64,000 nt of DNA from Dactylorhiza incarnata (GCA_033032865.1 JAWHQI010000075.1:1-64000); one strand, 5' to 3'; numbered from the stretch's first letter, positions 22,543 through 34,503 are shown. Notes: generated by a model not told the origin, from the sequence alone. Numbers and translations are program-made.

Positions 22543-22554
22543 GCACGGATACCA
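22543..22554 (-). other. Element B primer binding site (decayed)
   Basis: The minus strand reads TGGTATCCGTGC beside the 5' LTR, matching the tRNA-iMet site TGGTATCAGAGC except for three bases. Confidence 0.75.
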
Positions 22555-22556
22555 CT

Positions 22557-24132
22557 TGTTGGATCTGTAGGCGCCCTTAGAGGGGGGGGGGGGTGAAAAA
22601 GGGTTTTTAAAGCTTTAATCTTTAACAGAAAACTTTTGATATTTTGGTCGCAGTTAAATCAAAAGTAAAGAGATAATAAAATTATAAATGAAATCAATTT
22701 TATTAAACAAGAAAAGACATGATTATCATTTATAAAATTGATTATAAAATCTGATTTCAATGACGCTAGAAATTGAAGCGAATAATATGAAAAACCTTTT
22801 TGTTTTCTATACCGACTCGTATCCCCATGAACTGGTTGGCTTTAGCCGATCTCTCCCCAGATACGACCTCAAGCCACTCTAGCCAATCTATCACCAGAAA
22901 GGCCTCGAGCACCCCTAGATCTACTCCCTATGCCTAGCTGTCGTGTGGCGAATTCCTCCCTAAGTCCTACCTAGACCTAGTCGTCGTGTGGCGAATTCCC
23001 CCTAGTCCCCGCAAGGCCCTAGTCATCGTGTGGCGAGTTCCTCTACCGAACAAAAGATATAAAGGTTACAATTTGAAAGTAAAACAAAACACAACTAAAA
23101 ACTCCCTCAAAAAAAGAACTTGATGTCGATGTATATGTGATCGTATTGGTCTACAAGTTCTTTGCGTTCACGAACGTTGACGGAGTTCTTTGGGCTGCTT
23201 GGAGAAGGCTCTCAAGATTGCTCTGAATATATGTCTCAAATCCCTTCTGTATCAGCAAGCAACAACAGAGGAGGCGCGCATCTTTTTATAGAATGAGCCA
23301 CTACCGCTTGCGGTAGTTCTACCGCCCTGCAGTATCCACATTAGGCAATGAAGCACACGGATCGTGGTAGTTTAGGCAACATTTTGAGCGCCAAACACTA
23401 GCGCATCGCGGTAACGCTAACGCCCCGCGATAGCGAGATATCCTTCCTTCAGCCACTATATCCTTCCAAATCTGCTCCTCAATCAACTGTAGATGGGAAG
23501 TTTCCAAAAGCTACCGCCGGGCATTAGACTTAAGGCGCCGCGATAGAACTTGCCAAAATAACATCCGTCAACATTCCTTTTTCTCCACTGTTTCCTTCTC
23601 GACAATTGTTTCCATTTATGCTAGCGTCAGCGATAGTGCTAACGCTCCGCGGTAGAGCACGTTTCTTTTCGTCGGGCGCATCTTTGTCGAACCGGCCTTA
23701 TATTTCGTTGATCGAATTTTGGTCAAACGGGATTCAGCTTTCGTCGATCATAAATTCGTCGAACGCAGTGATAAGCATTTCGTCGAGCGCACCTTTCATT
23801 TCATCGAACGAACACTAGTGCCAGCGGTAGTACTAATGCGTCATGGTAAGATATACATTTCATTGAGCGCCGCAGTAGAACATGCAAATCGTCGAACGTA
23901 GCTCTTAGTTCGTCGAACGGAGCTCTCAGTTCGTCGAGCGACAGTTTCCTTCTCAGCGGTTTGTTAGCGCCAGCGGTAGTCTTAATGCTACGCGGTAGTA
24001 ACAACAAAAACACATTTCCAGGGAGATTTTAAAGCACTGAATCCTGCATACTATAAACACAAAACAAGTATGATCAAATACAATATGATTTGTTATTATC
24101 AAATCAAGAGATGCGGAAAGCATGTTCCAACA
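22557..24132 (-). repeat. Element B 5' LTR
   Basis: The LTR is 1576 bases with a 12-G run near 22582 and a TATA box on the minus strand at 23283-23290. The mixed TACCGC / GTCGAAC word array spans 23290-24000. It ends at 24132, followed by the ATAAC duplication. Confidence 0.92.
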
Positions 24133-24137
24133 ATAAC

Positions 24138-26675
24138 ACCTTTAGGTAAATTTCTTATAAGAGATATTTACATGTTCAAATGATCTTGGATGGCGATGAA
24201 ACCTTGGTTGTGCCTTTAAAATCATATTATAGACCTCTGGTATTTTTTGTGAAATTTATTAGATGATTTAACCAGTACTTCATTTACAAGGCACCTATTT
24301 TGTCTTAATCTTAAGAAATATAATTGAGGGTCCAAAACTCTCTGGAAAAATGTGCAACTTGGTGATAGGACATTTCAAAGCACTAGGAAGCTCTGTGATT
24401 TTTTATAGAATTTTTGGAGGTTGTTATCAGTAGGCTACTTCACAACATGCTCATATTAGGATTTATTTGGGATATTCATTTAAGTGGTTAATATGCCTTT
24501 ATAAATTCTAAAATTTGGCTTGAGAACTTTTCTGATCAATATAATTGTCTGGTAATATTCCCATAATTTTGGACAAATATTGTTGGTGGTTGCTTCTATA
24601 ATTTCTAATTTTGGTTAAATAGTCAATATTATAATTAGAGGATAATTCTTGATTGTAAAATTGTGACACATTGTGCTTACTGTTATTTTGGCATGATAGA
24701 TTTATCCTAATTTAATGAGAGCATATCATAAGAATACCTTACACTTCATGCTCATATTCATACTTGGCAAATATTGGAGAAATGATGATAAATGCTAAAA
24801 TGTTGATGAAAAATAAGAATCTCTCGATTTACTCTTAAAATATCATGATAGACCTCCAGTAAATATCTTGTGTCATGAGGAAGAATATTTGGAGTACTTC
24901 TATTTACTAGCTTCATATAGTTGGTTTGGTCTGGCATAATAAAACTGTTAAACCTATGAACTTTATGGATAATTAGGAGGGAATGGAAGGTAGAAGTTGT
25001 ACCTAGACTGGTTGAGAAGATTGAAGGTCACTAGAAAGGAGTTTAGGTGATGAGGGTGTGCTTGGTGAGTTAAGGGTAAGGTGGTGTCCGGGACCGACGA
25101 AGGATCGTCTTTCCCCTAGCGGGTCATAAAATACGTAGAGTAATTCAAGTGAAGTGTTAAGAGGCGTAATCTTATGGGTAGATACCAACAACACTAAGTG
25201 TCTTGAGAAAGGGAACTTTGGGGTGTCATCCCATTATAGTTCCTAGTACCGTAGCGAGCCCCTTATAGGGTAATCCTCAGGAAGTCCAAGATTAACCATA
25301 AACTATAGGAGTAATAAGTTATACAAGATTAACTTAACAATACACACACCCACACCCCATATCTATGGGAGGTTAGTTGGTTTGGTTGTATGAGGGGTAG
25401 GCTCGGTGGTTGAAGAAGCGGACTAGTTAGTCCGGTGAGCTTGTGACTCAGTAATGCTTATTAGTATGGACGGGTTGACGGGCAGGTTAGCCCGGGGATT
25501 TTATGGCTCGGGATATAGTATAACATGTTTCATGTGCATGAAGGTGGTGGGTCTTCGGTATTGGACGGTCGTTCACACCGATGTCAATACGTTGACTCGG
25601 CAAGTGTGGAATTTGCACTTAGCCATAAAAGACTGGTGGTCCAGCCAGTAAGAGTACGCAGATACTCCGTGGTTTTGCGTTGAGGCGTACGATTGGTCTA
25701 GGTTAGGTAGTGTGAATACAAACCTAGAGGTGGGCGAGGCCCAACCCACCGCTTCCATTTGCCACTACGGGAGTATCCTGGGAGTCTTGCTAGCTCCAAA
25801 AAGGGGGGACTAAAGGTCTGTGCGCATAGAGTCAAAGTGTATGAGTTGCACTTGTATGAACATAACATAAACTGCATAACTCTGTATGCCATGGCATAAA
25901 CATTGCATTTTAACCCCTACCCCTATCGTATAAATTGGTTATGGGACTTTTTATATAATAGGCCTTGCTAAATGACCCCTTGGTCTATAGGTTTGTGTGG
26001 GCATTCCAATAAATCAATGGTTACTTTAATATTATATACTTGTCTTTACTTACTGTTCTTTACTTGCTCTTTACCATGCTTTCTATTACTGCTTCAATTA
26101 TCTATATACACATATGTAGTTGTAGACATTTCCTGTAGACAAAATCTGTCGTCGTCTGCTTTGTTTTATACCCCTTGCTGTCCTCTGCTTCAACCTCCCA
26201 CACGGTGCATAGGAGCCATTGGGGGTGGGGTGGGGAACATAAGGCTTAGTATTTTTGACTAACAGTTGGTGGACCATATCATTTTAGGGGATCGAGGAGA
26301 CGCAACAGCACCAGAGGCCGGTGTAGACAGAGACGGGCCACTCTAGTACAGGAGCACCAGATTCTGGATCAGTGAATGATTTGTAGTAAGCTTCCTCGAG
26401 TGATCTTGTATTGAGGACATGATGTACAGGGCATGAGCCTTTTATAATTGTAACTTTGTTATTTCAGTTATACCATGTGGACATTTATTATATATAGCAT
26501 GAGATTTGTGGACTTGAATTTCTTTTTGTTTGCATTTACTTTTCTTCTTCCGTGATCGATATGGCCGGCAGGATCGGCGATTCATAGTGGCGACCTTCCC
26601 GAGTGAAGGTGTCACTGCAAAGCGGCGGTTTTGGGCATAAGACCCGGGTTTTTGAAAAAAAAATGGGGTCTTGCA
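24138..26675 (+). mobile_element. LTR F fragment 3 (right end of LTR)
   Basis: Follows 53895-56461 of the E LTR to the end. Landmarks are CGGGACCGACGAAGGATCGTC, ACACACCCACACCCC, GTGATCGATATGGCCGGC and GGCGACCTTCCCGAGTG. It ends GGGGTCTTGCA (E has GGGGTCTTACA). What follows at 26676 (TAACAAATAC) is not a primer site, so F is either a solo LTR or the 3' LTR of an element whose body lies to the left, inserted into element H. No coding potential. Confidence 0.88.
25202..25293 (+). repeat. 92-base module in LTR F shared with E and C
   Basis: Reads TTGAGAAAGGGAACTTTGGG ... CCTAGTACCG ... GGAAGTCCAAGATTA. It is similar to 54957-55047 (E LTR) and to the minus reading of 31821-31914 inside element C. 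Confidence 0.75.
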
Positions 26676-26689
26676 TAACAAATACAATA

Positions 26690-27201
26690 TGTACTTAGCA
26701 TTGAGTGTGATGCCTCTTCAAATCAAGGGAACATTGAGGGCAATTTTCCCAATAATTGTCATCTGAATATAAATCAGTCTCCCTATGTTTTCATGACTCC
26801 CCCTGTATTGAAGGCAGAATCCTTGGGGGAGAGAATGATGAGGGTTCTAGAAGGAACTTGGATGTGATAGCCAGTTCACCTTCAGTGACATAGGGAGAGG
26901 GAAGAAACATTGTATATACTGAATCTAGAGGCGGCCTGGGCCCGCTGTCAAACTTCTCCCCCTACTTTATATCTTGCATACAGGATATAAAGACCTCAGA
27001 AAGCAGTCGGGATTATTTCAATTCCCATTCAAGATCACTCGTCTGAGCAGTAAAGTCCTGCAACTTCATGTGTTGAGTACACAGTTTCCTGTAACAGTCA
27101 TCAGATAATTCCATATAGAGAGATTAGAAATGAGACAAGAGTATCTCTAAGCCTAGATTGACAACTTCAACAAGCTCTTGTTGATCTTGGAGAGACGCCA
27201 T
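26690..27201 (-). pseudogene. Element H extra 3' sense ORF (decayed)
   Basis: One minus frame stays readable for about 500 bases from an ATG at 27199-27201, with five stops. It starts MASLQDQQELVEVVNLGLEI and goes on to MELSDDCYRKLCTQHMKLQD, a short heptad-like segment. A proline/serine-rich part (LEPSSFSPPRILPS) follows, then CPQCSLDLKRHH. Just upstream the minus strand reads CTTTTGCAG followed by GT, a good 3' splice site. A spliced extra ORF downstream of pol is known in some Sireviruses (env-like position), but I see no clear signal peptide or membrane segment, so the function is open. LTR F cuts the 3' end. Confidence 0.45.
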
Positions 27202-27374
27202 TTAGCTCCTGTGATTACCTGCAAAAGAAAGTGGAAGAGAGAAGTAGAAAGGAAAAGGAAGAGAGCGACAAGAAGAGAACTCGAAAGCACAATATATTCA
27301 ATGCCTAAGTTGCTTAAAAGAAGATAATTCATCGCAACCTAGGATTTTATTCGAAGCAGCGTTGAGAGGAGGTG

Positions 27375-27610
27375 GATTCAGCACGCCAAAACATGTCGAA
27401 ATGGCTCATTTCTGCACGTGTACTGCGAAGTCGACGTAACGTCGAGTAGAAATCGATGTGGCTTCAAAATTACTCAGCAATTATGATGTCGACGTAAGCG
27501 TCGATAAGAATTCGATGCAACGTTGAATGCTAGTCGAATGAACTGTCCTAGTCAGCTCTCGAAGCAAACGTCGAGTATAAATCAACGGTGCATCGAATTG
27601 TATTCGACTC
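27375..27610. repeat. GTCGA word cluster in the 3' region of H
   Basis: About ten copies of GTCGA(A/C) cores, for example AGTCGACGTAACGTCGAG (27430-27447), TGTCGACGTAAGCGTCGA (27487-27505) and CTAGTCGAATG. The matching cluster in the gag-pol spacer is 39165-39355. Confidence 0.75.
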
Positions 27611-27689
27611 ATCTCTAAATGAACAGTTATATTTTTCTTTAAAAAAATTTGCTATTTTTCCCAGCAATACCTTTCTATGGAAAATAAGT

Positions 27690-28323
27690 TTGAATCCATA
27701 ATAAAGGTGTCCTAGAGAACTCCATCAAGCATTCCCAGTGCATTGATGAAAAACTTGTGCTTACTTTCATCAAGTGGCTTATTGAAGATGTCAACCCTTT
27801 GATTATCAGTGGAAATGTATTAAAGATAGATCTTACCCTTCTCAACATTGTCCCTGAGAAAGTGGTACCTTATCTCTATGTGCTTAGTTCTGCTATGGAG
27901 AACGGGATTGGAAGCTATGAAGAGAGCACTACTAGAGCTATCACAGAATATTGGGGAATTGTCAAGAGAAAAGTTGTAGTCTAACAACTGATTTTGCATC
28001 CACAATATTTGTGAGCAGCAGCTTCCTGCAGCTATATACTCATCTTTAGTTATCGAAGTGGAGACTGAGTTTTGCTTCTTGCTAAGCCATGAGATCAGTG
28101 TAGCACCCAGGAATTGAGATGTTCCTGAGGTGCTTATTCTATCCAGCCTACATCCAGCATAGTCTGCATCTAAATAGCCAGCTAAGTCAAATCCAGATTC
28201 TGCTGGATAGCACAAGCCAAGCTCAGGTGTACCCTTTAGATATCTGAGTATCCTTTTTATAGAAATCATGTGGGATTCCTTGAGGTCAACCTGAAACATA
28301 GCACATATACATGTAGCAAACAT
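27690..28323 (-). pseudogene. pol: Element H RNase H
   Basis: Reads DADYAGC, STSGTSQFLG, STSITKDEY, CSQILWMQNQLLDYN, IFCDSSSSAL and SRTKHIEIRYHFLRD. It aligns end to end with the RNase H of A. The main frame (27820-28323) ends KGKIYL; the last 40 codons follow after a break. The upstream frame joins RT directly without the frameshift that A has. Confidence 0.92.
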
Positions 28324-29053
28324 TATATCTGGTTTGCTAGCTATCAGATAGAGAAGAGAGCCAATGGTTGCTCTGTAAGTCTTCTGATCAAAGGACTTAC
28401 CCTTTTAATTTCTATCTAAATCAGCATTGGTAGCCATGGGGGTTTTCATGACAGAGGCATTTTCATCCCAAGCCTCTTGATGAGTTCTCTGGTATACTTA
28501 GATTGGGATATGAAAATGCCATCTACATTTTGCCTTAATTAGAGGCCTAGGAAATAGGATAATTCCCCCATGCTACTCATTTTAAATCTAGAATGCATTA
28601 GGTAAGCAAACCTTTTGCATAGTGATTGATATGTTGAACCAAATATAATATCATCTACATATATCTGTACTAGTAGGTGCTGATTTTTATGTGCTCTTGT
28701 GAAGAGTGTTTTATCCACTTTACCTATTTCAAAGAAGTGCTCCAGAAGAAAGGTGGATAAGGTCTCATATGAAGCTCTTGGAGCTTGTTGAGGTCATACA
28801 GTGCTTTATATAATCTATATACAAAGGAGGGAAAGATGGATTGACAAAACCTGCAGGCTGCTCCACATATACTTCTTCAAGAAGGGTTCCAATTACGAAT
28901 GCACTCTTCACATCCATCTGATAGACTTTAATTCTCATGTGTGAAGCATATGCAAGAAACATTCTAATGTCCTCCAGCCTTGCTACTGGAGCAAATGTCT
29001 GGTTGAAGTCAATCCCCTCCTCTTGCCTATATCCTTGAGCCACAAGTCTAGCG
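28324..29053 (-). pseudogene. pol: Element H reverse transcriptase, C-terminal two thirds
   Basis: The piece 28765-29043 reads [32 protein letters not shown] and VYVEQPAGF. The part 28400-28760 holds [15 protein letters not shown] and [13 protein letters not shown]. Stops and frameshifts (near 28764, 28543 and 28409) divide it. The N-terminal third lies at 37056-37440, beyond element C. Confidence 0.92.
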
Positions 29054-30130
29054 TGTTGGATCGATAGACACCCTTAGGGGGGGTGAATAAGGGTTTTAAA
29101 ACTTTTATGTTATTTTGAAATACTTGAAATATTAGGAGATCAAAATAGTGCAAAACAAAGACAAATTAAGAGAAACAAAATAGAGACATGATTTAATAGT
29201 ATGAAAAGTAGGATTACAAAACTTGACTTCTTATAACACTAGAAATTTAAGGCGAATAGTAAAAGTCTTTTTCATTTTCTATCTCGACTTGTATCCCCAC
29301 GAACTGGTGGCTTTAGCCTATCCTTCCCAGATACGGACTCAAGCAACTCTGGCCAATCCTCCCTCATATACAACCACAAGAACCCCTTAGATCTACACCC
29401 TAGACCTAGTCGCCAACACCAGGAAAATTCCTCCCTAAGTCCTACCCAAACCAAGTCGCCAACACGAGGCGAATTTACTAAGCGATTATAAAAGATATGA
29501 AATAAAATAGCAACCACAATATTAAAAACTCCCTCTAAGAAACTTCTGAAGTCGTAGATGAGAGATCGTTGTACGATAAGCAAGGTTGAAGCGATCGCCC
29601 TTCGGATATAGCGTGATGAAGTCCTCCTTCAGAAACTCTCTAATCTTTTGGTGGGAGATCAACTCTCGGCAGTATAAGGCTCTGGAAATTTGGCACTAGA
29701 ACTCTCTCAAGGATGTGCATTGAAAATGAGAGGAGAGGTGTCCTTTTTATAGTCTTGGAGTTAGCGCCTATGCTAGCGCTACCGCCGGAGCTATCCTTGT
29801 TTAAGCAATATTCTGCAGGTGCATATCTTCATTCCAAGGAAACCTTTCTAAACATCTACTCTACCGCCAGTTCTATCCACTACCGCGTGGCGTTATCACC
29901 TTCTATACTTACCGCCCGAACTTGCCTAATCAGAGCTAGCGCCCGCGCTAGGTGCTATAGCCGACGCTAGTGGACATGTTGGAATTTTGGCTTCAAATTT
30001 GGGGGCAACCTTCTTATGATATTCATTAGTCATATGGACTTGTTTCCTGCACACATAAACACACAAGATCAAATACACATAGGATTTGTTATTCTCAAAC
30101 CTAGGAGATGCGGAAAACCATGTTCCAACA
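29054..30130 (-). repeat. Element C 3' LTR
   Basis: TG...CA ends (minus: TGTTGGAACATGG ... CGATCCAACA). TATA box on the minus strand at 29744-29751 (CTATAAAAAGG). An array of GCTAGCGC/TACCGCC words spans 29757-29975. It holds a 7-G run near 29076. Confidence 0.92.
29757..29975. repeat. GCTAGCGC / TACCGCC word array, C 3' LTR
   Basis: Words such as TTAGCGCCTATGCTAGCGCT (29761-29780), TACCGCCGGAGC, TACCGCGTGGCG and AGCTAGCGCCCGCGCTAG (29934-29951), several palindromic. The partner array is 36677-36895. Confidence 0.82.
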
Positions 30131-30390
30131 AACACCCCCTTTTGATAATAATAAATCCGTTAATGATAAATCAAAGAATTAATACATATAGCATGATGGA
30201 GCCTGCTTGTGTGTGTAAGAGTGATGACATAGGATAATTGTCATTTTTAGTATTTAGAATTGCTTCCCCTAAATGAATGCTCCCCCTATGTGAATGCTCC
30301 CTTTATATGTAAGCTATCATCTTAATCATTAAGCATGTTAGTTTTCCAATTTGATAGGGATTATTATTTATCATGTTTGTTTTCCCCCTT
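30131..30390 (-). other. Element C polypurine tract and extra tracts
   Basis: The minus strand reads TCAAAAGGGGGTGTT directly before the 3' LTR, with further GGGGGAG-type tracts near 30280, 30298 and 30383. The layout matches B and D. Confidence 0.8.
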
Positions 30391-31243
30391 CTGTTATTAG
30401 CAAAAGTGAGTTAAGGTAGCAATAAACATAAAAGAGGATTTTTGAGTAAAAGATAAGGCATGATCGAGCGTTTAGAGGAAATGAAATGATAAGGAGTTTT
30501 TAACATAAAATTTTTTGTAAATCAGAGTTTTTAGCATAAAAATTTTCATAGAAATAAATCAGAGTTGTAAGCATAAAATTGATATGTCTGTTAGAACAAC
30601 CAATATAGATTTTACCAAGCAAGTCAATCACTTGTTGAAGGAAATGAATTTTTAGATTCAAGTGATGATGCACACAAAAGAGAAGACTTTAAATAAGCAT
30701 GAAAGCTCAAGGTAAAAATAAATGTAATGATGCGGAAGACTTATAGAAATGTAAGAAACATCTTTTTGTAATCATGATAATTCATAAGAAGAGATATGAG
30801 TTAAATTTCAAAAAGGAAGATGTTTTTGTAAATCATTATTCATTTAAAATATATAAATTTGACAATAAAGTAACCAAGCATGAAATAAAGATATAAAAAA
30901 GAAACTATTACAATAATATTTGAATTCACAAATTCAAGACATACCAAACATTGTAGAGAACATGCTAGGTTATCTAGTGCATTTTATATATAAAGCGGGT
31001 AAAGAATTAGCATTAGGATCCAATACTCATGAGAAGAAGTGTTATGGAAGATAATGATGTGCACGTAAGTGTATTTTGAAGATAGTAAGCAAATGATTTA
31101 ATCAAAAATATAAGACATATGTAAAGTAAAGTGTATAATAAAACACAAATAATTTTACTTCCACACACTTCAATGCACATAGAAAAGAATAAGTTGTGTA
31201 AAGAAAAAGCTTATGGTTTCCACAAGACACTTTACTATTCATT
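30391..31243 (-). other. Element C 3' noncoding region
   Basis: AT-rich sequence with no supported ORF, matching the same region of B and D. One of the two hairpin copies found in B and D appears to be deleted before 31244. Confidence 0.55.
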
Positions 31244-31304
31244 CCATGGTGCTCAACCTTACAATGCTCATTAAGACTTATCAGGAGGTTCAAGTAGTGC
31301 TTGG
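31244..31304. other. 60-base hairpin module in C (single copy)
   Basis: Starts CCATGGTGCTCAACCTT and ends GAGGTTCAAGTAGTGCTTGG. AACCT pairs with AGGTT and CCA/TGG closes the outer stem. It is the same type as copy 2 of B and D. Confidence 0.62.
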
Positions 31305-31820
31305 TGGAGTTATCTTTGTAAATTTATTTCATAATTTTTTTTGTACAGAGTTCTCCGAATACACTTATTTTGCAAACCAATGTAATTTTGAAAGCACAAC
31401 CACTTTTCTTAATGATAAGAGTGCAAATAAAAGTAGTGTAGTTAAGATACTTGTGAAATTTTTAATTCATTGTACAATTACAGTACATAAGTAAGCATTC
31501 TTAGATTAAAAGCACATGTAGACTGCCAAATTAAGTGAGTGAATAAAAATCATTATCAACCATAAAACATTTACTCATACTTAGAGGCATGCTAAGCTTG
31601 GTTCTACACAACTTTTTACAATATAATTGATGCACATATGATTAAATATATCAAAGCATGATAAAAACAATGGTCAAAGTAGTTTGAAAAGATGAATTGC
31701 AACATTGTAGAAGGTCTAAATGATAGATTAAACCATGCTTGATTTTCACAATAAAGTCCATACAGTTTTTTTGATATTTTGAAAAAATAATTTTGATTTA
31801 AAGTTTGTACTCTTAAAATT
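31305..31820. other. Element C 3' noncoding region, second part
   Basis: AT-rich sequence with no feature I can name. Confidence 0.4.
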
Positions 31821-31914
31821 GATCTTGGACTTCCCGAGGTCTACCCTGTGAGGGGTTCACACCGGTACTAGGAGATGTGATGGGGTGACATCCCAAATCT
31901 CCCTTTCGCAAGAT
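31821..31914 (-). repeat. Module shared with chromovirus-like LTRs E and F
   Basis: On the minus strand it reads CTTGCGAAAGGGAGATTTGG ... CTCCTAGTACCGG ... CCTCGGGAAGTCCAAGATC. It follows 54957-55047 and 25202-25293 nearly base for base, in the same sense relative to each element. B and D lack it at this place. Confidence 0.75.
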
Positions 31915-32812
31915 ACATGTAAATAGAAAAGTTAAGTTCAAAAAATAATTTTTGATAATTCTTTGTTTTATATTTTTGTATTTGATTTTTGCATATTGAA
32001 ATAGAAATTAAACAAATAAACAAAGAAAGGAAGAGAAAACAAATATTTTTGCAATTTGGCTTCTGTATTTTTGCATTTTAATTTTTAAAAATAAATAAAT
32101 GGCAGAAATACACAAATAAGTAGTACATATAATAGAGCATATTTTTAGGGATTTTTAAAAAGTTGAAAAATACAGAAAATCAATACACTGTGATGCCGCC
32201 CGCGCTAGCGCTAGCGCTGGCGATAGCGCTGCTTTTAATAAATCCCCTTTTCCTCGCCCAAAAAACCATATCAAATAGCGCAACACACCGATAGATCTAA
32301 AGGAAATCTTCATCATTTCTTATGATTCTTGTTTTAAACTTTGATTTTGATGTTTGAGGTGAAGATTTTTGAACTTATCTAGTGGTTTAGATGATAGATC
32401 TAAAAGTTTTGATTTTTTTTGTTTTTTAAAGAGAGGAACTAGGATAAATCTCCATCATTTTTATGATTCTTGTTTTAAAATTTTGATTTTGATGTTTGAG
32501 ATGTGGATTTATAAACCTATTGGAGCATTTTAGTGATTTAGATGATGGATCTAAAAAAAGGTTTGATCAAAGGTAGATCTCCATCATTTTTGAGATTTTA
32601 GATTTAAGCTTTGAATTTTATGAAGATTTCTAGTTTTTTATTTTAGCCTAGAACATATGAAATTCATGGATCTAAACATTTGAGAAAGTTAGGATTCAGG
32701 AAATGAATAGTAGGTAAGGATTTTACCAGAAATCTAGCGTCGGCGCTAGATCAGGCGCTAGTGATAGCGCTAGCGCTAGTATTTCACCTTTTATTTTAAT
32801 TTTTCTTATAAA
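31915..32812 (+). other. Element C region upstream of the antisense ORF
   Basis: Holds two clusters of the C/D word: 32190-32232 (CGCGCTAGCGCTAGCGCTGG) and 32735-32782 (GCGTCGGCGCTAGATCAGGC, TAGCGCTAGCGCTAG). The rest is AT-rich with three loose repeats of a TTTTGATTTTGATGTTTGAG-like phrase (32340-32560). Confidence 0.55.
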
Positions 32813-33904
32813 ATGCGGCAGATAGCACCTGGATCTATGCGAAAGAAAGGCGGAGGACTGGAAGTCGAGATAGCAATAGTGGGTGTGCCCTATTTTGTTT
32901 AATTTGCCCTGCCGCGACTCCATCACATAATGCAATTGTTTGCGGTGTCTGAGGTATCAAAAGTGTTTCTTTCGGATTCATTTTCCTCGAAGTTTGTTCG
33001 AGGGTTCTATAGGCATTTGGAAGATCCATCTCAGGTAGGTCTGGATGGAGGTGTGCAGTTCCAAGTGCAGGGAAAAATGGTTATTATTACCTATGATGAT
33101 TTGAGGGAGGTGTTTAGGTTGACCGAGCATCCAAATAGGTTGGATATAGTTGAAAAGTTTCGGGCTAACAGAGATTTGACTCAGCTAAATTTGGTACTCC
33201 ACCAAAGGGCATGCAGTAATTTGATCTCTTCGGTGGGGATGCTTATAGTTGATGCCCTTACCGTACAGAATGTTTTACGCCATACCATCTTGCTGAAATT
33301 GGGCGATGCAGCGAAGATTACTGCACAGCTAAGCCTTGTCTCATATTTCAATATTGAGGAGGAAAGATTCGATGTGGCTGACTTGTTGCTTTCATTGATT
33401 TGATACACATACAAGTTGTAGGATCCTTCCCGTCAGCGATACAACAACCTCCCGCTTGGTGGCATTATCTAGAGGGTTATTCTACATTGGTACCCTTCTA
33501 TTGAGATTGGTTATTATTTGATGGATTGCTTTCCTTCCATCTACAACACTGCATACCTTCGAGCGACCTCACTCTCAGACGAGCCATCTTCATCCACTCG
33601 ACCACCACTCCGGCGATGAGCGTCAGCCCGAGAGACTCGAGATGATTCATTTGAACATTTTTGAAAGGATATGGGGGAGAGAAAGACACGAGTGGAGGAG
33701 GATGTGTTGGAGGTAAAGAAGGATTTCTCTGGCATAAAGAAGATGATGAAGTTTATGATAAAGGCCTTAAAGATGAATCCATCATCACCGGAGCAGAGGG
33801 AATTGGATAGCCCGACACAGGATCCTCCATGACATTCGATTCGGAGGAGTTGTAGATGGCGGTCACCAAGTCCTAGTGTGGTGGAGGTAGATGAGACAGA
33901 GTAG
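32813..33904 (+). pseudogene. Antisense ORF of element C (putative plant transposon protein-like)
   Basis: Opposite to the element's sense. The best frame (32930-33403) holds SSKFVRGFYRHLEDP, VQFQVQGKMVIITYDDLREV, NRLDIVEKFRANRDL, NLISSVGMLIVDALTVQNVL and ERFDVADLLLSLI. The same frame continues past a TGA to YNNLPLGGII, WYPSIEIGYYLMD, the coiled segment IKKMMKFMIKALKM and a Ser/Pro tail. About 1090 bases in all, matching the 1084-base ORF of B. Similarity to B holds along the protein while the flanking DNA is far more diverged, which argues for past selection on the protein. The domain call is PF20167-like by pattern. Stop codons show decay. Confidence 0.72.
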
Positions 33905-34503
33905 AGGAAGAGGAGTGTCCCGAGGGTTACTGATATATGAGTTTTGTAATAATACAGGAGTTGACATCTTTTGAACATTTTCCAATACCGTCGGCGCTAC
34001 CTACTTGCACCAGCGCTATCTATTATTTTTATTTATAATGCTTTTGGATTTGTGGATCTATTTATCTGGTTCTTATAATCCCATTTAGTAGTTTAAAGAA
34101 TTTTGTCTACCATTTTTGTTTACAAATTTGAAATTATATGAAGTGGAGGTGTTTAAGCAATTTTGGAATCCAATCATATTTTTTTGATTTGAGATTTCAA
34201 TATCACATAACAAATTTTGAATTCAATTTATGTGGATGATATATGATATTTATAGGCAATGAATTTTAAGAAAGATGGGTAGGTCATAAAAATATGACTT
34301 TGAATTTTGATAACTTGATTTATAAACTTATTAAGCTTTAAAAGATAAAATCATATTTCCAATAATATATAAGATGACCATGACATAATAGCTTAAAAAG
34401 AAGAAGAACAAAAACAAAAATAAAAAGACATTAAAGTATATCATAAAGTAGAAATTTGTATGTTTCATTTTGAAAAGATTCTACTACATGCTTTTGACGA
34501 TAC
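33905..34503. other. Element C spacer between antisense ORF and gag
   Basis: Starts with one more word cluster (TACCGTCGGCGCTACC and ACCAGCGCTATC, 33987-34020) right after the antisense ORF, then AT-rich sequence with no ORF. Confidence 0.5.

Larger units (their letters stand above)
15470..24132 (-). mobile_element. Element B: non-autonomous Sirevirus-like element with antisense ORF
   Basis: Two LTRs (15470-17043 and 22557-24132) flank 5.5 kb, with target duplication ATAAC at 15465-15469 and 24133-24137. The primer site beside the right LTR and the GGGGGAG polypurine tract beside the left set the minus orientation. The interior encodes a shortened gag (minus), a conserved antisense ORF (plus) and a long 3' noncoding region. 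There is no protease, integrase, RT or RNase H. It is a clear relative of C and D. Confidence 0.95.
26676..29053 (-). mobile_element. Element H, left piece (Sirevirus-like copia, 3' part)
   Basis: Carries, on the minus strand, the 3' half of RT, RNase H and a long 3' region. It is cut on the left by LTR F and on the right by element C. The reading frame resumes at 37056, so the pieces were once joined. The closest relative here is element A. Confidence 0.92.

Noticed and set aside
26676..26710. Primer site after LTR F, which would make F a 5' LTR
   Set aside because: The bases after 26675 (TAACAAATAC) do not match any common primer site, so F is taken as a solo or 3' LTR.
33541..33978. 145-codon minus ORF
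   Set aside because: Complement of the tail of the antisense ORF in C; no counterpart in B.
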